Shown here: piece by piece, positions 45,472-57,579 of the stretch
Layout: the number at the start of each line of letters is the position of its first letter
Position numbering within the stretch: the first letter of the stretch is position 1
Assembly (NCBI RefSeq): GCF_023159225.1
Contig: NC_063168.1
Location: 50,299,776 to 50,363,775 of the forward strand
DNA from: Perognathus longimembris pacificus
Lineage: Eukaryota; Chordata; Mammalia; Rodentia; Heteromyidae
DNA length: 64,000 nucleotides
Direction: 5' to 3'
Notes under the pieces: generated by a model
The model's database searches: none
The model's input: only the letters and a program-made list of their open reading frames with translations
What the model was told of the DNA's origin: nothing
Made by a program: the position numbers and the translations under genes

Positions 45472-48264
45472 CTTTAAAAGCTGTCAGTGAGTCAAGGAAG
45501 TAATTTGATAAAGACAATAGTTGACCTAAAATAGAAATAGCTACTTAGTTCCTGGAAGAAAGCCCCGGAAACTGAGAGCTATACAAGCACATTCTATAGA
45601 CTTTCCTGGGCTATCAGCATTGTTGTTTAGACCGTATAGATTTATGCAAAATAATCAGTAACGTTAAATAGTTCTCAGAAGAAATGAACAGTTTCTTTAC
45701 ACTAAAACTCAGAAAAAGTTACCCAGGGCATTGAAATTCACAGCACTGTCTTGGTAATTTTTATTACACTAATTTGCAAATCTAATAACTCATGTCTGAA
45801 ATCCTCTTGTCTGGCACTTTCTTCTTCTTAGCAAAATGGAATAGGACAGAATTTCACTGAAGTCTCATGTCAGAGTGATCTCTGACTCTCAGAGTGATCT
45901 CTTCCTTTCTTCATTGAATAATTATTTTTCTTAACCTACTTTGATATAGTCAGGAAAACAAAGTATTAAAGTACATACATGTAGTCATGTAGTGTTCTTA
46001 GTTTTGTGGCATAAGTTGTTTCCTAGCTATATGCAAAATACTGTCATTTTATTGTGAGGGAAAGTGTGTCTCAGTATTAAAACACTGTAACTCAGATGTA
46101 TAAAGAAGACTTTTATGACATGTCATTTGTTCTCAAGTCCATAGGCTCACAGAAGAAAAGAAAAATCTTAATTTTAAAATGGAAGCTAACTCTATTTCCC
46201 CAGTTTAATGATTTGAAAAGGAGAACTGGGAAATAGTTCAAGCCTCTTCTCTCTCTTTTCTCAGCCTTGAGAAAAGAGCTGATTTCTACAGGGTGTTGAA
46301 GGAAAGTATTGAGTACATTTATTTATTCATTTCCCATTGAGGGCCTTATTTGGATGGTTTCTGAGCAAAGGAGTAGGTTCCTTTGTTGTCTATCTCCTGC
46401 TGTTGATCTTTCCTATGAGACATTCTTCTACAGGCTCACTTTTCTGCTCTCTACAATAATCTTATTGATGAGCTCTCCGGCTAAACTTGCTGCTTGTTTT
46501 TACATCTCCTCTGAAACATGCTGGAAGTTTTGCATTGTTCCTATATCAGATATCTGTCTCTTTTCTCCACTTGTCCCTTGTTAATGCAGGGCCTTCCTCA
46601 AGATGACCTTCCACTAGAGTCCCAAATGAGATGAGAAAACATTTCTAGGACTCTCTGAGCTACTCTAACCATTTGCTCTTATGCCAAAGTCATACTGGTA
46701 ACAGACCAGGAAAAGTGTGTGTGTGGAGGGGTCCTCCTAAACAACTTCCTAGCTGCTTTCCCTCTACTCATTCCTTTTCCCTGGTATGGAAGGACTTACT
46801 TACTTACTTTATTTATTTATTTTCTTGTCTGGCTTCTTTTATTCAAATTCTTATGTGTTCTTAGGGAGATCTGTCATTTCCTCACTCGGATACTTGAAGG
46901 GAAGAGATCCAAATGGAAAAATATATCAACAAGTATTTAAAAGTCTCTCCCCACTATTCTTTGGTGTAACATCCCTGGAATGGTCATGAATAGGATACTT
47001 ACTTTATTGAGAGAAATTAAGGACATTTGGGGGAGAGGGTGGACAAGCATGTAAATGGAGGCTTCCTAGTTGTACAAATATATCAGCCAGTGAATATTTA
47101 TTGTCTCTTTATTATGCTTGAAGCCTTTCAAAACATAAATGCTACATTCTGTCTGTAAGGAACTTGGCATCTAGGTAGGGAGCTAAGACTTATGTGCTTT
47201 GCGTAAAGACTGCACATGAATGTGTAAAGTATTAGTGCTATCTTGGCTATAGGCAGAGTGGTTGATTTAGGTTTGGCTAGTAGAAGGCTGTTTTGTAGCA
47301 ATAGTGAATCGTGCAGATAGCATTCATACTGATGGAGTGGGGGAGAAATGATGGTTTAAAGGAAGACAGACACGACTGTAGGATATGTAGAGGAGGAAGA
47401 CAAACATTTATTTCAGAAAGAGTTGATTGTTTATGTAAAAGATGTTAACAACATAAAAATGAATTGGAGTTTGTAGAATGTTTTGAGACCCTGTTTTCTG
47501 ATCAACTGGTTTCTGATCAGGATATTAGGTACATGCAGCAGGAGGCTACTGGACATATGAAGTCCTGAGAGAAAGAGGTGATCAGAGCCCAGGCTTCAAA
47601 ATGTGGACACCACTGTAATTTTAACATACATAATTTTAAATAAAAACGTTTTCCCCCTCTTGTCATCTGATATTCTTACTTTGGTCTCAACTCTCAGGCG
47701 GCTTTGTCTCCAGAGCTCAGTGGGTTTCTTTCACATTAGGAAATAATTATCTTACTGCCCACAAAGAAGTTACACAATTTGTTCTCTAATTTCTAGCTGT
47801 TGAAAAGACCCTGTGATCTTCTTCCGATTACAAATGTGAATTTTAAAACCTGAGAATATATTTCTTATGGAAGAGATATTCTTAGACTGATTTACTCCAA
47901 ATCCTTCCAACTCTCACTTGACTTATTTGAAGGACAATAATGGAGTTAAATATTTCATAGCTCTTTTTAAATTAGTCCAACACACATATGTACTAAAAAT
48001 TATTTCTAAAGTGAAGAATCCCTGAAAAAGATAAACCCAGAATATAATCATTGCATGCCGACATGCTCTTGTGTACACTGACAAGCTCCCATAGGACTGC
48101 AGGCACCTCCATGTCTTTTCTTAGAAGTATTTTGGACTTTTAATAGTTAGACCTGTAAAATTTCAGAAGGGATTTAGATTAGCCAGGGATAGTAACTATT
48201 TGACTTTCTAAAAGTTTTTAGAAAGTAGTCACTAGAACTAACTGCTATGAAAGTGGAACCTGTT
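45472..48264. other. Long unique stretch
   Basis: 2.8 kb with no repeat I can name confidently. Overlapping hydrophobic frames at 46309-46989 lie in pyrimidine-rich DNA and show no family motif. An old repeat may lie near 47110-47350. No splice-flanked exon was found. Confidence 0.4.
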
Positions 48265-48341
48265 GATGGTTCTAAGGCTTGAACTCAGGATCTTGTGTTT
48301 GCTAGATAGACACACTACCACTTAAGCTGTGCCTCTGGCCC
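48265..48341 (-). mobile_element. ID-like SINE remnant
   Basis: GGCTTGAACTCAGGATCTTG to ACACTACCACTTAAGCTGTG is a decayed reverse ID monomer. Confidence 0.5.
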
Positions 48342-48363
48342 TTTTGCTTTAGTTATTATTTTA

Positions 48364-48488
48364 TTTTATTTATTTTTTATTTTTTTCAAATTTTTATTAT
48401 CAAACTGATGTACAGAGAGGTTACAGTTTCATACGTTAGGCGTTGGATACATTTCTTGTACTGTTTGTTACCTTGTCCCTAGTACCCC
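48364..48488 (-). mobile_element. 125-bp young L1 3' end
   Basis: Reverse L1 tail plus CTGATGTACAGAGAGGTTAC, truncated before the G-rich block. The 17-bp target-site duplication with one mismatch is CTTTAGTTATTATTTTA (48347-48363) and CTTTAGTTATTACTTTA (48489-48505). Confidence 0.9.
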
Positions 48489-48514
48489 CTTTAGTTATTA
48501 CTTTAAAGAAGTAT

Positions 48515-49285
48515 CCATACTTACCTTTCAGTAGTTGTACAAAGGAGTGGCCATTTGTCAAAGAAGTTTATGAATACAGTACCTGTTGATCATTGTCATC
48601 CCTTTCAACATTTTCACCCCTTCCTCCCAACCTCACCTCTTTCCTCACTTTTCTTAAGGTTGTAGGATATACATTGAATTTTTACTGCATTCTCCCTTGC
48701 TTCTTCTCTTTGTTCATCTACCCCTTTCTCCATGACCATACCCCACCCTTTTCAAGTACACATTTTCTGATGTTTATTTTGTAGAATTATGATTTACCCT
48801 TTGTAAGGAATTGCACTCTTTGAGTTCTCCCCCAAATGTACCATATTTCAGTTAATACATTTCTGTACACTTGCATACCACCCAACATATCTACCTGCAT
48901 ACTTATAAACTAATTCTAGCTTCCACATATGAGGAAACACATACAACCCTTGTCTCTTGTGCCTGGATTACTTCACTTAACATAATTTTTTCCAGGTACT
49001 TCTATTTCTTTGCAAATGATACAACCTCTTTCTTTCTATTTCCACTGTGTACACACACCATATTTTCTGTATCCATTTGTACAGTAAGGGACATTAGGGC
49101 TTATTCCATATCTTGGCTATGGTGAATAGTACTGTAATGAACATGGTTGTGCTGGTGGCATTATTGTATCCTACTTTGTAACCTTTTGGATAAATGCCCA
49201 AGAGTAGAATTGCTGGATCATAGCGAAGTTCTATGTTCAGTCTTTTTTGAGGAACCTCCATACTGCTTTCCAAAGGGCAAATGAC
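48515..49285 (-). mobile_element. Older L1 3' end with ORF2 tail
   Basis: The minus strand holds the end of ORF2 (about 49285 to 48950) and a second-type 3' UTR ending near CAGTAGTTGTACAAAGGAGT on the plus strand. Coding is fully decayed. A plus-strand ORF2 piece abuts it. Confidence 0.7.
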
Positions 49286-49727
49286 ACTGTTAATAAGCTA
49301 AAAACAGTCTACAGAATGGAAGAAGATTTTTTTTGCCAGCTATACATCAGACAATGACTAGAATTTACGAATAGCTTAAAAAACTAATCCTGAAAGAATC
49401 AACCACCCAATTTGTAAGTAAGCTAATGAGATAAATAGAGACTTTGTAGAAGATGTAAATATGGCCAACAGACATATGAAGAAATGTTTGCACCCCTGGC
49501 CATAAAGGAAATGTAAATCAAAACAACACTGAGATTCCACCTCACCCCAGTTAGAATGGCTATTATAAAAAATACAAAGGATAACAGATTCTGGTACAGA
49601 TGTGGGCAAATAGAAACTCTAGTGCACAGTTTGTGAGGATGTAAACATATTTAACCCTTCTGGAAAGCAGTATGAATATGGAGGTTCCTCAAATTAAGCA
49701 TACAATTATGCTATGATCTAGCAATTT
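49286..49727 (+). mobile_element. L1 ORF2 fragment, opposite orientation
   Basis: Plus-strand ORF2 C-terminal region: CCATAAAGGAAATGTAAATC, CTGAGATTCCACCTCACCCC and GGAAAGCAGTATGAATATGG. Its last about 75 bp cover the same ORF2 region as the start of the neighbouring minus-strand copy. It could be the inverted 5' part of one twin-primed insertion. Confidence 0.65.
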
Positions 49728-49754
49728 CTCTAATTATTTGTTTTGAAGGAATTC

Positions 49755-49965
49755 TCCTGCTTTTTGCCTCGGGCTGATCTTAGACCACATTCCTTCTAGT
49801 AGTGCTTTGTATTTGTATTTACAGGTGTACAACACCACACCCAGCTTTTTTCTGGAGATAGAAATTTTACCAACTTACTACCTGGGATGGCCTTGAACCA
49901 TGATTCTTTAAATTTCTCTTTCTTGATTAGTAGAGATTACAGGCATATGCTGCCATACTTGGCTC
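49755..49965 (-). mobile_element. Older B1-like SINE remnants
   Basis: TACAGGTGTACAACACCACA and ATTACAGGCATATGCTGCCA are two reverse 7SL/B1 starts in tandem, suggesting a dimer or two insertions. Confidence 0.5.
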
Positions 49966-50057
49966 TAATTAGATATTTTAAACAACAGTACCAACTAGAA
50001 TTTGCTTATTGCCTATTATATAAGATCATGGAGAATGGATTAAATGATTTCAGTGTA

Positions 50058-50081
50058 TCTATCTATCTATCTATCTATCTC
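50058..50081. repeat. (TATC)n microsatellite
   Basis: Six TATC/ATCT units. Confidence 0.9.
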
Positions 50082-50645
50082 TACATGGATATAGAAATTT
50101 ATTACTTTTATTATCAAATCAGAGTTCTCTTTACAAAATCTATCATCTTCATACTAGAAATACTATTACAATAATTATTCAAACATTATTATTCTGTTTA
50201 TGGAAGATGAGTATTTCAGAATTTTCTTTCACTGCAACCATAGCCATTCTAATTGATTACTTTGGATTATATACAATGACAATCTATTATGGGAATTAAA
50301 AATGATTGCTTTTTCCAACTTCTTTATAATCATTATTTGCTTTTTCATATTTACAATAAGAGCAGCAGGCTTATATTACAAAGATGATAATTTGAAATAC
50401 AGTAAATTATTTTATTGGCAGAATTATGTTTATCTTCTTGGATTTACTTAGACAAGAACTAAAATTGGCTCACATTTTCTGGATATCTGAAAATTCTTTT
50501 TAGGGAGAAACAACTCAGAAGAATACTAAATGACAGGAGAGAATCAAAATTTGAACTTAAAATCATCTGGGCATAAACAAGCATCTTGCTTATGAGACTC
50601 AATGACAATGTTTCATGCTTTTCTTCTGTGTCTTGTTAAGAAAAA
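50082..50645. other. Unique AT-rich sequence
   Basis: Nothing recognised. Confidence 0.45.
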
Positions 50646-50652
50646 AACCCCT

Positions 50653-50762
50653 GCAAGTGAAGCTGTGGCTCAAGTGAGAGCTAGCCTTGAGCACAAAAGC
50701 TTAAGTATACCACCTAGGCCCTGAGTTCAACCCCTAGGACTGGCATAAAACAAACAAACAAA
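50653..50762 (+). mobile_element. Geo monomer fragment
   Basis: GTGAAGCTGTGGCTCAAGTG, GAGCTAGCCTTGAGCACAAA and CTGAGTTCAACCCCTAGGAC followed by a (CAAA)n tail. No left monomer is visible, so this is a 5'-truncated SINE or a solitary Geo. Confidence 0.7.
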
Positions 50763-50769
50763 CCAAATC

Positions 50770-51270
50770 CTAAAGTACAAAGAATCAGTGATTCCATTAC
50801 TAGCCATGTGTTCAAAGAAAGTAGAGATAATAGAGGATATCCCTTCACTCCTATAGTCATTGCAGCACTATTCATAAGAGCCAAGGTACAGCATAAGCCA
50901 ACATGTGTACCTATGAATGAAAAAGCAACATGTAGTATAGGTTTCAATGGAATATTATTCAGCTATTAAGAATATGGAATCCCATCATTTGTGCAAACAT
51001 GAATAGATTTGGTAATATAAATGAAATAAGCCAGGCCCAAACAAACAAATATTGCTGTTCTCACTTATATTTGGGAGCTAAAAATGTTGAGTTCATAGAA
51101 AACTAGAATAGATTTGTAGTCATTGGGTGCTAGAAAAGATGGGGACAGGAGGGCAGAGAGAAGTTAGTTAACAGGTACCAAGATAGACCAAAAGAATGAG
51201 CTGTAGTCTCTATACCCTAGTACAATGATTGTAGTTGATAGCTGTTTACTATGTATCTTAAAATTATTAC
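50770..51270 (+). mobile_element. Ancient L1 ORF2 end and 3' UTR
   Basis: CATTGCAGCACTATTCATAA, GGAATATTATTCAGCTATTA, CTCACTTATATTTGGGAGCT and CCTAGTACAATGATTGTAGT follow the end of old mammalian L1 ORF2 and its 3' UTR. Confidence 0.7.
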
Positions 51271-51500
51271 CAGAAAGAGGGGAGGGTGGTGCTAAGGAGA
51301 GAAGGGTAGAATAATGAAGGGAAAGAGGGAGAGAATTCAGGCAAGAATTCGTTATATATTCTACAGAATTGAGAACTATAAGGGAAGGGGTGTGTTGAAG
51401 AGGGCAGTGAAGATGTTGAAGTGATGCCACAGATAATGATGCATTATACACATAAACTGCTTTGTTACATGGTATAAAATTTGATACATAATCTAACATT
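51271..51500 (+). mobile_element. Older L1 3' UTR fragment
   Basis: ATTCTACAGAATTGAGAACT and GGCAGTGAAGATGTTGAAGT pair with the fragment at 15651-15815. Ends near ACTGCTTTGTTACATGGTAT. Confidence 0.6.
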
Positions 51501-51513
51501 AAGATAAGTAAGG

Positions 51514-51735
51514 GAGCTGGGGATATGGCCTAGTGGCAAGAGCGCTTGCCTTGTATACATGAAGCCCTGGGTTCGATTCCCCAGCACCATATATACAGAA
51601 AACGGCCAGAAGTGGCGCTGTGGCTCAAGTGGCAGAGTGCTAGCCTTGAGCAAAAAGAAGCCAGGGACAGTGCTCAGTCCCTGAGTCCAAGGCCCAGGAC
51701 TGGCAAAAAAAAAAAAAAAAGAAAAGAATAGGGGA
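51514..51735 (+). mobile_element. IDL-Geo SINE, near-consensus copy
   Basis: ID-like half with A box TGGCCTAGTGG and B box GGTTCGATTCC. Geo half with GGCGCTGTGGCTCAAGTGG. The A16 tail continues into GAAAAGAATAGGGG. A perfect 13-bp target-site duplication AAGATAAGTAAGG lies at 51501-51513 and 51736-51748. Young copy with intact pol III boxes. Confidence 0.93.
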
Positions 51736-51748
51736 AAGATAAGTAAGG

Positions 51749-51885
51749 AAAAGGGTGGGTTGGGAGGGGTGGGTTAGAAGGCTGAAAGGGGTGACATTGA
51801 TCAAGATACACTGAATTCATCAACTGCTTTGGTGAATGGCAACTCCTTTGTACAACTACTTAAATATAATAAAAAGTATTCCAAA
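51749..51885 (+). mobile_element. Older L1 3' end, second type
   Basis: GTGACATTGATCAAGATACA and GGCAACTCCTTTGTACAACT then ACTTAAATATAATAAAAA form the terminal block. Confidence 0.7.
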
Positions 51886-52782
51886 AAAGAGAGAAATGGG
51901 TGAGAAGGAATCTGCCTATTCTGAAACGTTTGAGTTAAAAGATTCACTTCTCTAACTATATAAAATTGCTATATAATAAATGAAAGACCCACTTAAAAGT
52001 CTGAAAGAACACAGTGGATGTGACTTAATGGGGTATAAGGAAATGTAAATCAGTCATAAGGTGCTCTTTAACCTGGAATCAGAACTGTGGGTTTAACAGT
52101 AATGGACAAATGACTCATTAGGACTAAGCGAGGCTGTAATTTTAAAAAGAACATGATATTAGGTGACAGTTTAAAAGGCATTAAATTACTGTATTCAACC
52201 TTATGTTCCACAGATCCTTAACAGGGAAACAACAAATATTTATAGCAATGTGACTTGCTCCATCTTTCCTGCATAATGACTTTTAATTGCCCTCACACTA
52301 GCAAATGAAATTATTTATTGAAGATTGTTTCAATAAAAGATTTCAAAAGGACTCTGAAAGAGGCTGTTCTTATGGACTCTTTTCAAACCTATTATTGCTT
52401 TTTCTTTTTTATTCTGTTTAAGGTGTGTGCTATAATATGAAGTCTTGTTAATAACTCCAAGTTATACGCAATGAAGTGTCTGTAAAACTTGAGAAACTGA
52501 ACTTTAACAGCTAGTTAAATTTCTTCAAAGTGTGGGTTGAATTTTTTTTTTGAAGTGCCCATGTTCTTTCCATTATAAAACTGGGCTAGTGAGACAGCCC
52601 AGGGATACAATGAAGGGCGAGGGCTCTGTGGTCAGTGTTGGACATGGGGCCTCCAATGATGAGAGGTAAAAGGCTGCAGGAAGAGTTGGTAATGTGGACA
52701 GAGGGTGTCTGGTGTTGTTGTCCCCTAGGAAGAGCTAAGGTCCAAGGTCAAGTTTTCAGAATGCTCCATTTTCCTTGTACAG
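51886..52782. other. Unique sequence
   Basis: AT-rich to about 52540, then moderate GC. No recognised repeat. Confidence 0.45.
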
Positions 52783-52903
52783 GTTGTGATGTGAAGAGTG
52801 AGACAGGTGGCTGCTGCCTGGACTTCACGTTTTCCCAAACTATTACAGTACACCAAGGTTTGCCGAAGGCGTGAGAAAGGACCTGCCACCCTTTGTCATC
52901 AGG
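52783..52903 (+). other. Exon-like segment, unconfirmed
   Basis: A 121-bp segment lies between a pyrimidine-rich acceptor-like site (TTTTCCTTGTACAG, ending 52782) and a donor-like site (AGG/GTGAGT, 52901-52909) in locally GC-richer DNA. No frame is fully open across it: one has TGA at 52872-52874 and another has TGA at 52792-52794. No protein family is recognised. It could be a non-coding exon, a pseudo-exon or chance. Confidence 0.2.
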
Positions 52904-53155
52904 GTGAGTGCTGTCTGGACCAGAGTGCTTCTGTCTGTGTGTACATAGCTCCTCTGCCAACTGCCTGGGGTGGACCTGGCTGGGCATCCAGCCTTTGAGT
53001 GTCAGTAGGAAGCAGGTTGTGCAGCTTCCACACTGTGCTATAGAGAAGGTTCAATGCTGTGTCAGGTGAGGTCAAACATAGACCCTGAAGGAAAGACATG
53101 GCACCAAGAGCGTAGAGCCAGGGAGATGATGTATAGTTAAAGTAAGGAGAGTAGA

Positions 53156-53310
53156 GAGTGGGAGAGGAGGGAGGAGAAAGAGAGAAAGAGGGAGGGAGAG
53201 AAAGAGGGAGGGAGAGAAAGAGGGACAAAGAGAGGGACACTGAGGGAGGGAGGGAGGGAAAAAGAGAGGAAGGGAAAGAGGGAGGAAGAGAGGAAGAAGG
53301 AAAGAGAAAG
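53156..53310. repeat. Polypurine (GGGA/GAAA)n tract
   Basis: About 150 bp of GAGGGAGGGA- and AAAGAGGGA-type units with few pyrimidines. It yields serine/leucine-rich spurious frames on the minus strand. Confidence 0.92.
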
Positions 53311-53324
53311 TAACTTTACATTTG

Positions 53325-53480
53325 TACCCACACTTGTGTTCCCTTTTGGCTACATCCCTGCCAGCATCTGTCTTGTTAGTTTTCTTGACAATGGCCATTT
53401 TAATTGGGTGAGGTAGAATCTCAATGTGGTTTTGCTTTGCATTTCTTTCATGGCCAGATGTTGAACATCTCTTCATAATT
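53325..53480 (-). mobile_element. L1 ORF2 fragment
   Basis: The minus strand reads FEMKRCSTSGHE-like and EILPHPIKMAIVKK text, the conserved ORF2 C-terminal block. It borders the purine tract directly. Confidence 0.65.
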
Positions 53481-54794
53481 TTATCTTTTCTTGACTATGG
53501 TCAGAAATGGTTGTAAAAAGATTGCATGAAAGTGTTAATCTGCAGGATTAGGAATAAAGGTATCAATCAATTTCTGGTGGCTGACATTGTTATTCTTATT
53601 ATTTTTCAAAAATTTATGGTGAAATACATATAACAATATTTATAATTTGGACCAGGGGTATGGCTTAAGTGTTAGAGTGAGTACTTAGGAGTCATGAGGT
53701 CCTGAATTTATTCTACAGTGCTGTGAAAAATCTTAATAATTTTAATGTGTCCAATTTGTAAGCATAAGTACTATAAAATTTTTATAATAATCTATAAGTA
53801 TCCAATTCAGTTGCATTTTCTACAGTCATAACATGTCAATACAATAAATATAAAATTTTTATTCAAAAAATTTAAATCAATACTTAATAAATATTGCCTC
53901 CCAATTAAAAAAATGTGTCTCCATCTATTGGTGAAATGAATAGCTAGGTCAAAAAAATTAAAAATGCAACAAAATAAAATTGGGTGGAAGACTGAATAAA
54001 AAGTAAAGTTGATTAAAGTTCAAGTCAGCTTTTTTTTTTCTAAACTGACATTGTGATTTTTCTGTTTTTCTATTGGTTTTATTGCATCATAAAGCATCAT
54101 CCTAAAACCAGATGGAGTGAAAAGCAATTACATTTTCCAAATATAAATGCTTTTGAAATTGATATTCTTCACTTTTACGACTAAGCTCTTGGTTAGAAAA
54201 ATGTTGCAATAACACTTCAGAAATATGGTATGGTTAACAGGAGATTTCATGGTGGTATCAAAACCTATGGTGGACTTTTAGGTTTTGGAGTAGACAATAT
54301 ATTAGTGATACCTAGTTTTTTATTTTATAGCCAAGAAAAATGAGGCTGATAGGGATTTATCTTTTTACCTATGCACCTATCTGCCTAGTACATACTTTGT
54401 TCCTGAAAGTACTATAGAGTTTTTTGCAAGGATGCCTAAAGATAGAGAGATAATATAAATTGGAAGTAGGCGAAAAAGCAAAGGTAAAAAAGAAGAGAAG
54501 GATCATAAAAAACAAGACTAAGGCTCCCTCAGAAATGCACACTCTAAATCTTAGGTATTTGGTGCATATAAACTACAAATTATACCGTACATGTTTTACC
54601 GGCCAATGGACAGTAGGAAATTTGATTAGTTTAGCAATTCAGTTACTCCAAAGATAATTGAAAGCCATCTAATTGTTCATAAAATTAGACAACTACCCAC
54701 AACGAAAGGACTGTCTCCCAGGAAACATTGTTCAGCCTCTAAATTGACAATGTCTTTGAAGGCTTCATTGCATGGCAGAGCAATGCATTTCTAG

Positions 54795-54798
<4 letters not shown>
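53481..54798. other. Mostly unique; ID-like remnant at 53650-53722
   Basis: GGGGTATGGCTTAAGTGTTAG and CATGAGGTCCTGAATTTATT (53653-53718) form a decayed plus ID monomer. The rest is AT-rich and unrecognised. Confidence 0.45.

Positions 54799-54827
<29 letters not shown>
54799..54827. repeat. (TG)n microsatellite
   Basis: About 14 uninterrupted TG units. Confidence 0.93.
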
Positions 54828-54828
<1 letters not shown>

Positions 54829-57579
54829 TCTTTTCTGTCACCTGAGACTTCCTGGGATATTCCTTAGATGTCTCTTACTGCATCTTTTTCATTTAGCCTC
54901 AGAGACTGAAGCTTGGCTTTTCCCAGTGGTTAGAAAAGAGCTCTGACACAGCATCATGATACTTCCTAGACCTGACCTTTCATTTCACTTAGTGCCTCAT
55001 ACTTTAGGTATGAAAATCTTCTTGATGTGTGTTGATACATTGCAGGGCATTTATTGATTCGCTCAGCAAAGTAGAATGCAGGACTCTGCATGTGTTATAT
55101 AGGTTTGTGAAGCTGCACTTTAAAACACATTGAGCCATCTTTTCTTGGAAGGAATATTTGTAACTTGAGCTTTTGTGGTTGGTACAAATATACTTCAACA
55201 AAAGTCACAAACAAAAGGATCTTCCTCCCTTACGTTTTCTGCTACACCTTCTCTGTTGCCCATGTCATTGCTGCGGCATCCCAAATGGCCGAGCTATCTG
55301 AAAACTCTCCCCATTCTCAGTAATCCTTTCTATTGCTCCCCAAATGATTTGTGAAATGCAAATACGCTCATTTTTCTCTTTTACTTAAAATTCCTTCAGG
55401 TTACCTTTACTTTCATAAGAAAATGAATTTGTTAAAGTTATATGTTTCTTAAGGAGATATACATTTTTCAATTATCTTCATAATAAAAAGAAGTATACAT
55501 AGCTCAAGGGGAAATGACAAAGGAGAAACTTCATGGTAAATATATTTTAAAATAAATATTTTTCTAGAAGGGCTGAGGGTAAGAAAGTTAGAGCTTGATC
55601 CCAGGGTTGTGATTAAAGGAAAAACAAACACAGGGGGAAAAAGAATAATAGAAATTAAAACAAAAGAATGACCTGAAAAAGGCAAATTAAAAGAAATCAC
55701 TCTGTCTTTGTCTTTTTCTCTCTGTATTTCTTCCATTCACTCACCTAAAATGTTGTATTTTCAAATAATTTATATCTCATCATGTTCTACTAAGGCTTTG
55801 AATAAACTTATAATGAGTGAACTAGAATGTCCAGAAAAATTAAGTAAATTAAAATTCTCTTAGAAAAAAAGATGAAAAAGAAAAATATCAACAAACTATA
55901 CTTAATTAACATTGTTTTTGAGTCTTCAGAAGGAACAAATGGACTGTATATATTTCAGCCAGTCATTTGAAAATTAAGTTTCTCTCAGCTGAGTTAAAAT
56001 GTGTGAAAAGTTTTGAGTATTGTTGAAATATATTGTCAGTTATTTGGGGAACCATATCTCTAATAATTTAGCTAAGTGATGGTCAAAAGAACTTCCTTAG
56101 TTTTTACAAAAGAGTATGAAAGAAAGTTAATACTCTATAGTCAGTATTAAAGACTATTGAACAAGCTAATTTAGAACTTGTTCTAATATATATTACTAAT
56201 GATTTTGAATTCAAGTTACAGTAAGATTAAACTGTGACTGAAATGATTTTAGTTTGGACAAAAATTAAAATATATGTAAGCAAACCTCTAGCTTGGCAGT
56301 AAGCAACCTTTCTACTTTTATATCCAGCTTTAATCAAGCTAAACTCTCAGAAAACCCCCCAGAAGACACGTTTCAATGGTAGCTTCTAGGATGGCTCCTC
56401 ACCATCATGTACAGATACTTCTCAATTTCCTGTGGTGCTATGTCCAGATGAACCATGGTCAATTGGAAATATTATACATTAAGAATGCAGTTAATACAGC
56501 AAATCTGCTGAGCATCTTTGCTTAGCTGCATAGTACACATAGAATATAGTGGATCCTTGTGTTCACATGTCTGACAGGGAGCTGCATACTGCTACCATTC
56601 TCCAGCATTGAGACAAGAGTATTTGACTATCTACTACTAGCCCTGGAAGACTAAAATCCATAGTTTGAAGGGTAGTTTCTACTGAATGCATTCCTCTTTG
56701 GCATTCTTGTAAAGCTGAAAAACTCATTAAGTCAAACCATCACATTGGAGACTGTTTAACCCCCTCCTGCTCAGTTTGGACTGGATTTCTTCTCTGAATT
56801 CTAACAAGATGGCTGGTGGAAATTATGATATTCTACTTTCAAGATTGGGTTATAAAGAAACTGTGTCTTCCTACTTGAATGCTCTTTCCTGCCTTGTTAT
56901 TTTTTTAATGTTTCTATCCCTTCTCTCCCCTTTACATTTTTCTTTCTCTTTGGGAAGGAACAGCTGTTTTAACACCAGCCCTACAAGAGGCTCACATGGC
57001 AAGGAAAGGAAGCCTCTAGTGAACCCCAGGAGAGCTTTTCTACTCACTTCAGTGCTTTCTGGTTCCTGACCCTCAGATACTTCCAAGCTCTGGTGTATTT
57101 TGTCACACTGCAATAGAGAATGAATACCAACAAAACACACAGAAAAACTAAGATTTGTTGACAAAGCAAACTTTGTTTGTCATTAGATAATGGAGCCAGG
57201 TATCTATTGGAACCAATCCTGTCCTGTGTCAGAAAATTTACGGGGATATTCATTGTTTACTCATTCAGCCTTGCTAGCTGGTTACCAAGGTTGACAAAAG
57301 TGTTGACACCATCATTGTTGTGCCCAACCAGAGGCCAAATTCACCAAGTTCAGTGAGAGACAAGGATGTACCCAACAATCAAATATGGTGTATTCACCAT
57401 ATTCATGCAACTGACAATTGGTGATTAGAGGGATAGAAGCAGTGAGGGGGAGAGAGAGGGAAACAATGAAGGAAGGGCAAAGATTATAACACAATATGGT
57501 AGATGAGAGAATTCAACGAAACTCTCCTGAGATTGACTTTTCAGCTGTGATGGTTTTATTTTTTTGTTCAAAATTATTT
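54828..57579. other. Long unique AT-rich stretch
   Basis: 2.75 kb with no confident repeat or exon. A minus frame at 55449-55736 and overlapping frames at 56776-57164 are unrecognised and lie in unremarkable DNA. A very old repeat may lie near 55330-55420. Confidence 0.4.

Noticed and set aside
50058..50081. Short regular repeats as a CRISPR-like array
   Set aside because: Simple tetranucleotide microsatellite without spacers, in a mammalian genome.
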